From: Vibrio methylphosphonaticus
GTDB lineage: Bacteria; Pseudomonadota; Gammaproteobacteria; Enterobacterales; Vibrionaceae
NCBI RefSeq assembly: GCF_023634655.1
Contig: NZ_JAMKMS010000009.1
Coordinates: 124,001-188,000 of the forward strand
Reading direction: 5' to 3'
Length of the DNA stretch: 64,000 nucleotides
Positions 62,330-64,000 of the stretch are shown here, in pieces. The position numbers and the translations under genes are program-made. How positions within the stretch are numbered: position 1 is the stretch's first letter; the number at the start of each line of letters is the position of its first letter. Under the pieces are notes generated by a model that worked only from the letters and a program-made list of their open reading frames with translations, had not been told where the DNA came from and made no database searches.

Positions 62330-62349
62330 GATAAGAATCCGTTCTTATC
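62330..62349 (+). promoter_or_regulatory. 8-bp hairpin in the rpsF-rpsR gap
   Basis: GATAAGAA-TCCG-TTCTTATC is a perfect 8-bp stem with a UNCG-type tetraloop, lying where priB would sit in E. coli. It could be a processing site or weak attenuator. A T tract is lacking. Confidence 0.55.
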
Positions 62350-62416
62350 TCCACCTGAAAAGCTGGACTGTTATGTAACTTACCGACAATAGACTTAATT
62401 TAAGATCAGGAGATAG

Positions 62417-62647
<231 letters not shown>

Positions 62648-62680
62648 TCGGCACCGTTTATTTAGATAGAGGATTAAACA

Positions 62681-63133
62681 ATGCAAGTTATTCTACTTGA
62701 TAAAATCGGTAACCTAGGTGGTCTTGGCGATACAGTTAACGTTAAATCTGGTTACGCTCGTAACTTCCTTATCCCACAAGGTAAGGCTGTAATGGCAACT
62801 AAGAACAACGTTGAGATGTTTGAAGCTCGTCGTGCTGAACTAGAAGCTAAAGTTGCTGAGCAACTAACTGCTGCTGAAGCTCGCGCTGAGAAAGTTAACG
62901 CTCTTGAAGCAGTTGTTATTGCTTCTAAAGCTGGTGACGAAGGCAAACTATTCGGTTCTATCGGTACTCGTGACATCGCTGATGCAGTTACTGCAGCTGG
63001 CGTTGAAGTGGCTAAAAGCGAAGTTCGTCTTCCTGAAGGCGCTCTACGTAACACTGGTGAATTCGAAATTAGCGTTCAACTTCACTCAGAAGTTTTCGCT
63101 ACAGTAACACTACAAGTTGTTGCTGCTGAGTAA
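62681..63133 (+). CDS. rplI: Ribosomal protein L9
   Basis: The 150-residue protein has the N-domain [19 protein letters not shown], the long connecting helix rich in Ala, Glu and Lys, and the C-domain. It ends the rpsF operon before a terminator. Confidence 0.98.
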   Translation: MQVILLDKIGNLGGLGDTVNVKSGYARNFLIPQGKAVMATKNNVEMFEARRAELEAKVAEQLTAAEARAEKVNALEAVVIASKAGDEGKLFGSIGTRDIADAVTAAGVEVAKSEVRLPEGALRNTGEFEISVQLHSEVFATVTLQVVAAE

Positions 63134-63152
63134 TCTCAGTTAAGACACCGAT

Positions 63153-63182
63153 AAAAACACCAGCCTCGGCTGGTGTTTTTTT
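63153..63182 (+). terminator. rplI terminator
   Basis: Perfect stem AAAAACACCAGCC / GGCTGGTGTTTTT with a short TC centre and a T run. Confidence 0.92.
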
Positions 63183-63219
63183 ATGTCTGAAATAAATGAA
63201 ATAGTAAAACTATCAAGGG

Positions 63220-63987
63220 CTAAAAGTTAAATAGCAGGTTAACCGTAAAGATGGAATCTCGTTTACTTAGATCCCCTGGCACTTGATCATGATACTTACT
63301 GCTATAAGCGACTTTGAGTGCAATGGTCTCGGTAATATCGTTGGTGACATTTAACTCGGTATCAAAACGGGTATTACTTTTACCGGCAATCACCGTGAGC
63401 TTACTGCCTATCGTTAGGTTAGTGAGCGGTTTCCAGAGAACATTGACGTTACCTCGAATGATGGCTTCGCGCACCACGTTAGGAAAGACAATGTCTTTAT
63501 CGCCAATTTCGTCGATGTTAGGTTCTTGGTAACGAAAACCCGGACCGATTTCAGTCTCCAAAAGTAGGGTTTCGGTATTAGTGATTTGATAACCCAAACC
63601 GCCAGAAACGGTGTGGTCTTCATAGTAAGAGCTATAAAGAGACGTGAAGCCGTTATAGTTCCCATATAAATAGACTCGTTGACTTAACTTATAATCCGTT
63701 TGCAGCATGTAGTTCTGCTGATTCTTGTCTTCTACATCGTCTTTATACAGTTGGTAGTACTTCCACTCACCACTGGTACGGTGACGACCTTCGGTATACT
63801 CTGCCGCAACGCGAGCATTCAACGAGCGTGAGTCAGTATTGCCCGTGTGCGCTTGAAAGCCAAATTCAACCTCGGTTTGTAATGGAGAAGGTGGTGTCTC
63901 TTCGCTATCGCTCGATGGCAAAAATTCTTCAGCAAAGGTCACTGGCGACGCAAGTAAGACCAAGCTAAATAGCAAATTCTTTGACAC
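63220..63987 (-). CDS. DUF481 (YdiY-like) outer-membrane protein
   Basis: A 255-residue protein with a signal peptide (MSKNLLFSLVLLASPVTFAEE) and a beta-barrel body of alternating strands ending in the aromatic FTVNLLFNF, the usual C-terminal outer-membrane signal. It contains GFQAHTGNTDSRSLN near the N-terminus, the DUF481 signature. Function is unknown. The promoter lies beyond the right edge. Confidence 0.88.
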   Translation of the reverse strand: MSKNLLFSLVLLASPVTFAEEFLPSSDSEETPPSPLQTEVEFGFQAHTGNTDSRSLNARVAAEYTEGRHRTSGEWKYYQLYKDDVEDKNQQNYMLQTDYKLSQRVYLYGNYNGFTSLYSSYYEDHTVSGGLGYQITNTETLLLETEIGPGFRYQEPNIDEIGDKDIVFPNVVREAIIRGNVNVLWKPLTNLTIGSKLTVIAGKSNTRFDTELNVTNDITETIALKVAYSSKYHDQVPGDLSKRDSIFTVNLLFNF

Positions 63988-64000
63988 TGAAACCTCACGA

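Overview
The window reads as ordinary core sequence from the large chromosome of a Vibrio. The strongest taxonomic marker is AphA at 14706-15245, the low-cell-density quorum-sensing regulator typical of Vibrionaceae, beside metF. Supporting markers are the argE / argCBGH layout with an ArgH-ArgA fusion, the peroxiredoxin-glutaredoxin gene divergent from oxyR, and the pilMNOPQ-aroKB-damX-dam-rpe-gph-trpS block. Every large reading frame has a recognisable housekeeping homologue. I see no rRNA, tRNA, insertion sequence, prophage, integron or CRISPR array.

Layout. 1-300: end of a probable GIY-YIG nuclease gene and a repeat-rich terminator. 301-6785 (minus): hslVU with a heat-shock promoter, ftsN, cytR, priA. 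7067-8900 (plus): rpmE and a short malic enzyme. 9069-14512: the methionine cluster, metJ divergent from metB-metL, then metF, with tandem MetJ boxes before metB and metF. 14706-19717 (minus): aphA, ppc, argE. 19873-25158 (plus): argC-argB-argG-argH(A), with ArgR-like operators at the argE/argC divergence and again before argH. 25436-28880: redox cluster (a lipoamide-dehydrogenase-like enzyme, Prx-Grx, oxyR) with an OxyR operator. 29043-36217: mrcA divergent from pilMNOPQ. 36412-43331: aroK, aroB, damX, dam, rpe, gph, trpS. 43543-49175: pabA, then argD(astC)-astA-astD and a DUF1338 gene. 49270-53911 (minus): crp, prkB, a yheU-type gene, yheT, and a MocR-type regulator facing a LysE-family exporter at 54042. 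54728-60598: a TIGR02444-type gene and yheS (minus), then kefG-kefB, yheV, slyD (plus). 60723-63133: isoaspartyl peptidase, rpsF-rpsR-rplI without priB. 63220-63987 (minus): a DUF481 outer-membrane protein.

How it fits together. Arginine synthesis (argECBGH, argD) and arginine succinylation/catabolism (argD/astC, astA, astD) share the aminotransferase. Methionine synthesis is governed by MetJ from inside the cluster. Aspartate-family flux is fed by ppc. Cell-envelope genes (ftsN, mrcA, damX, the pilus base) are spread through conserved synteny shared with E. coli.

No convincing undescribed system was found. The most unusual structure is between genes: short tandem repeats of about 18 bp at several places and of 7-8 bp at two others, unrelated in sequence but similar in format. 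Other points worth a look are the separate ArgR-like operator and internal terminator before argH, the cysteine-rich tail of the lipoamide-dehydrogenase-like protein, a DUF1338 dioxygenase-type gene attached to the ast genes, and the missing priB.
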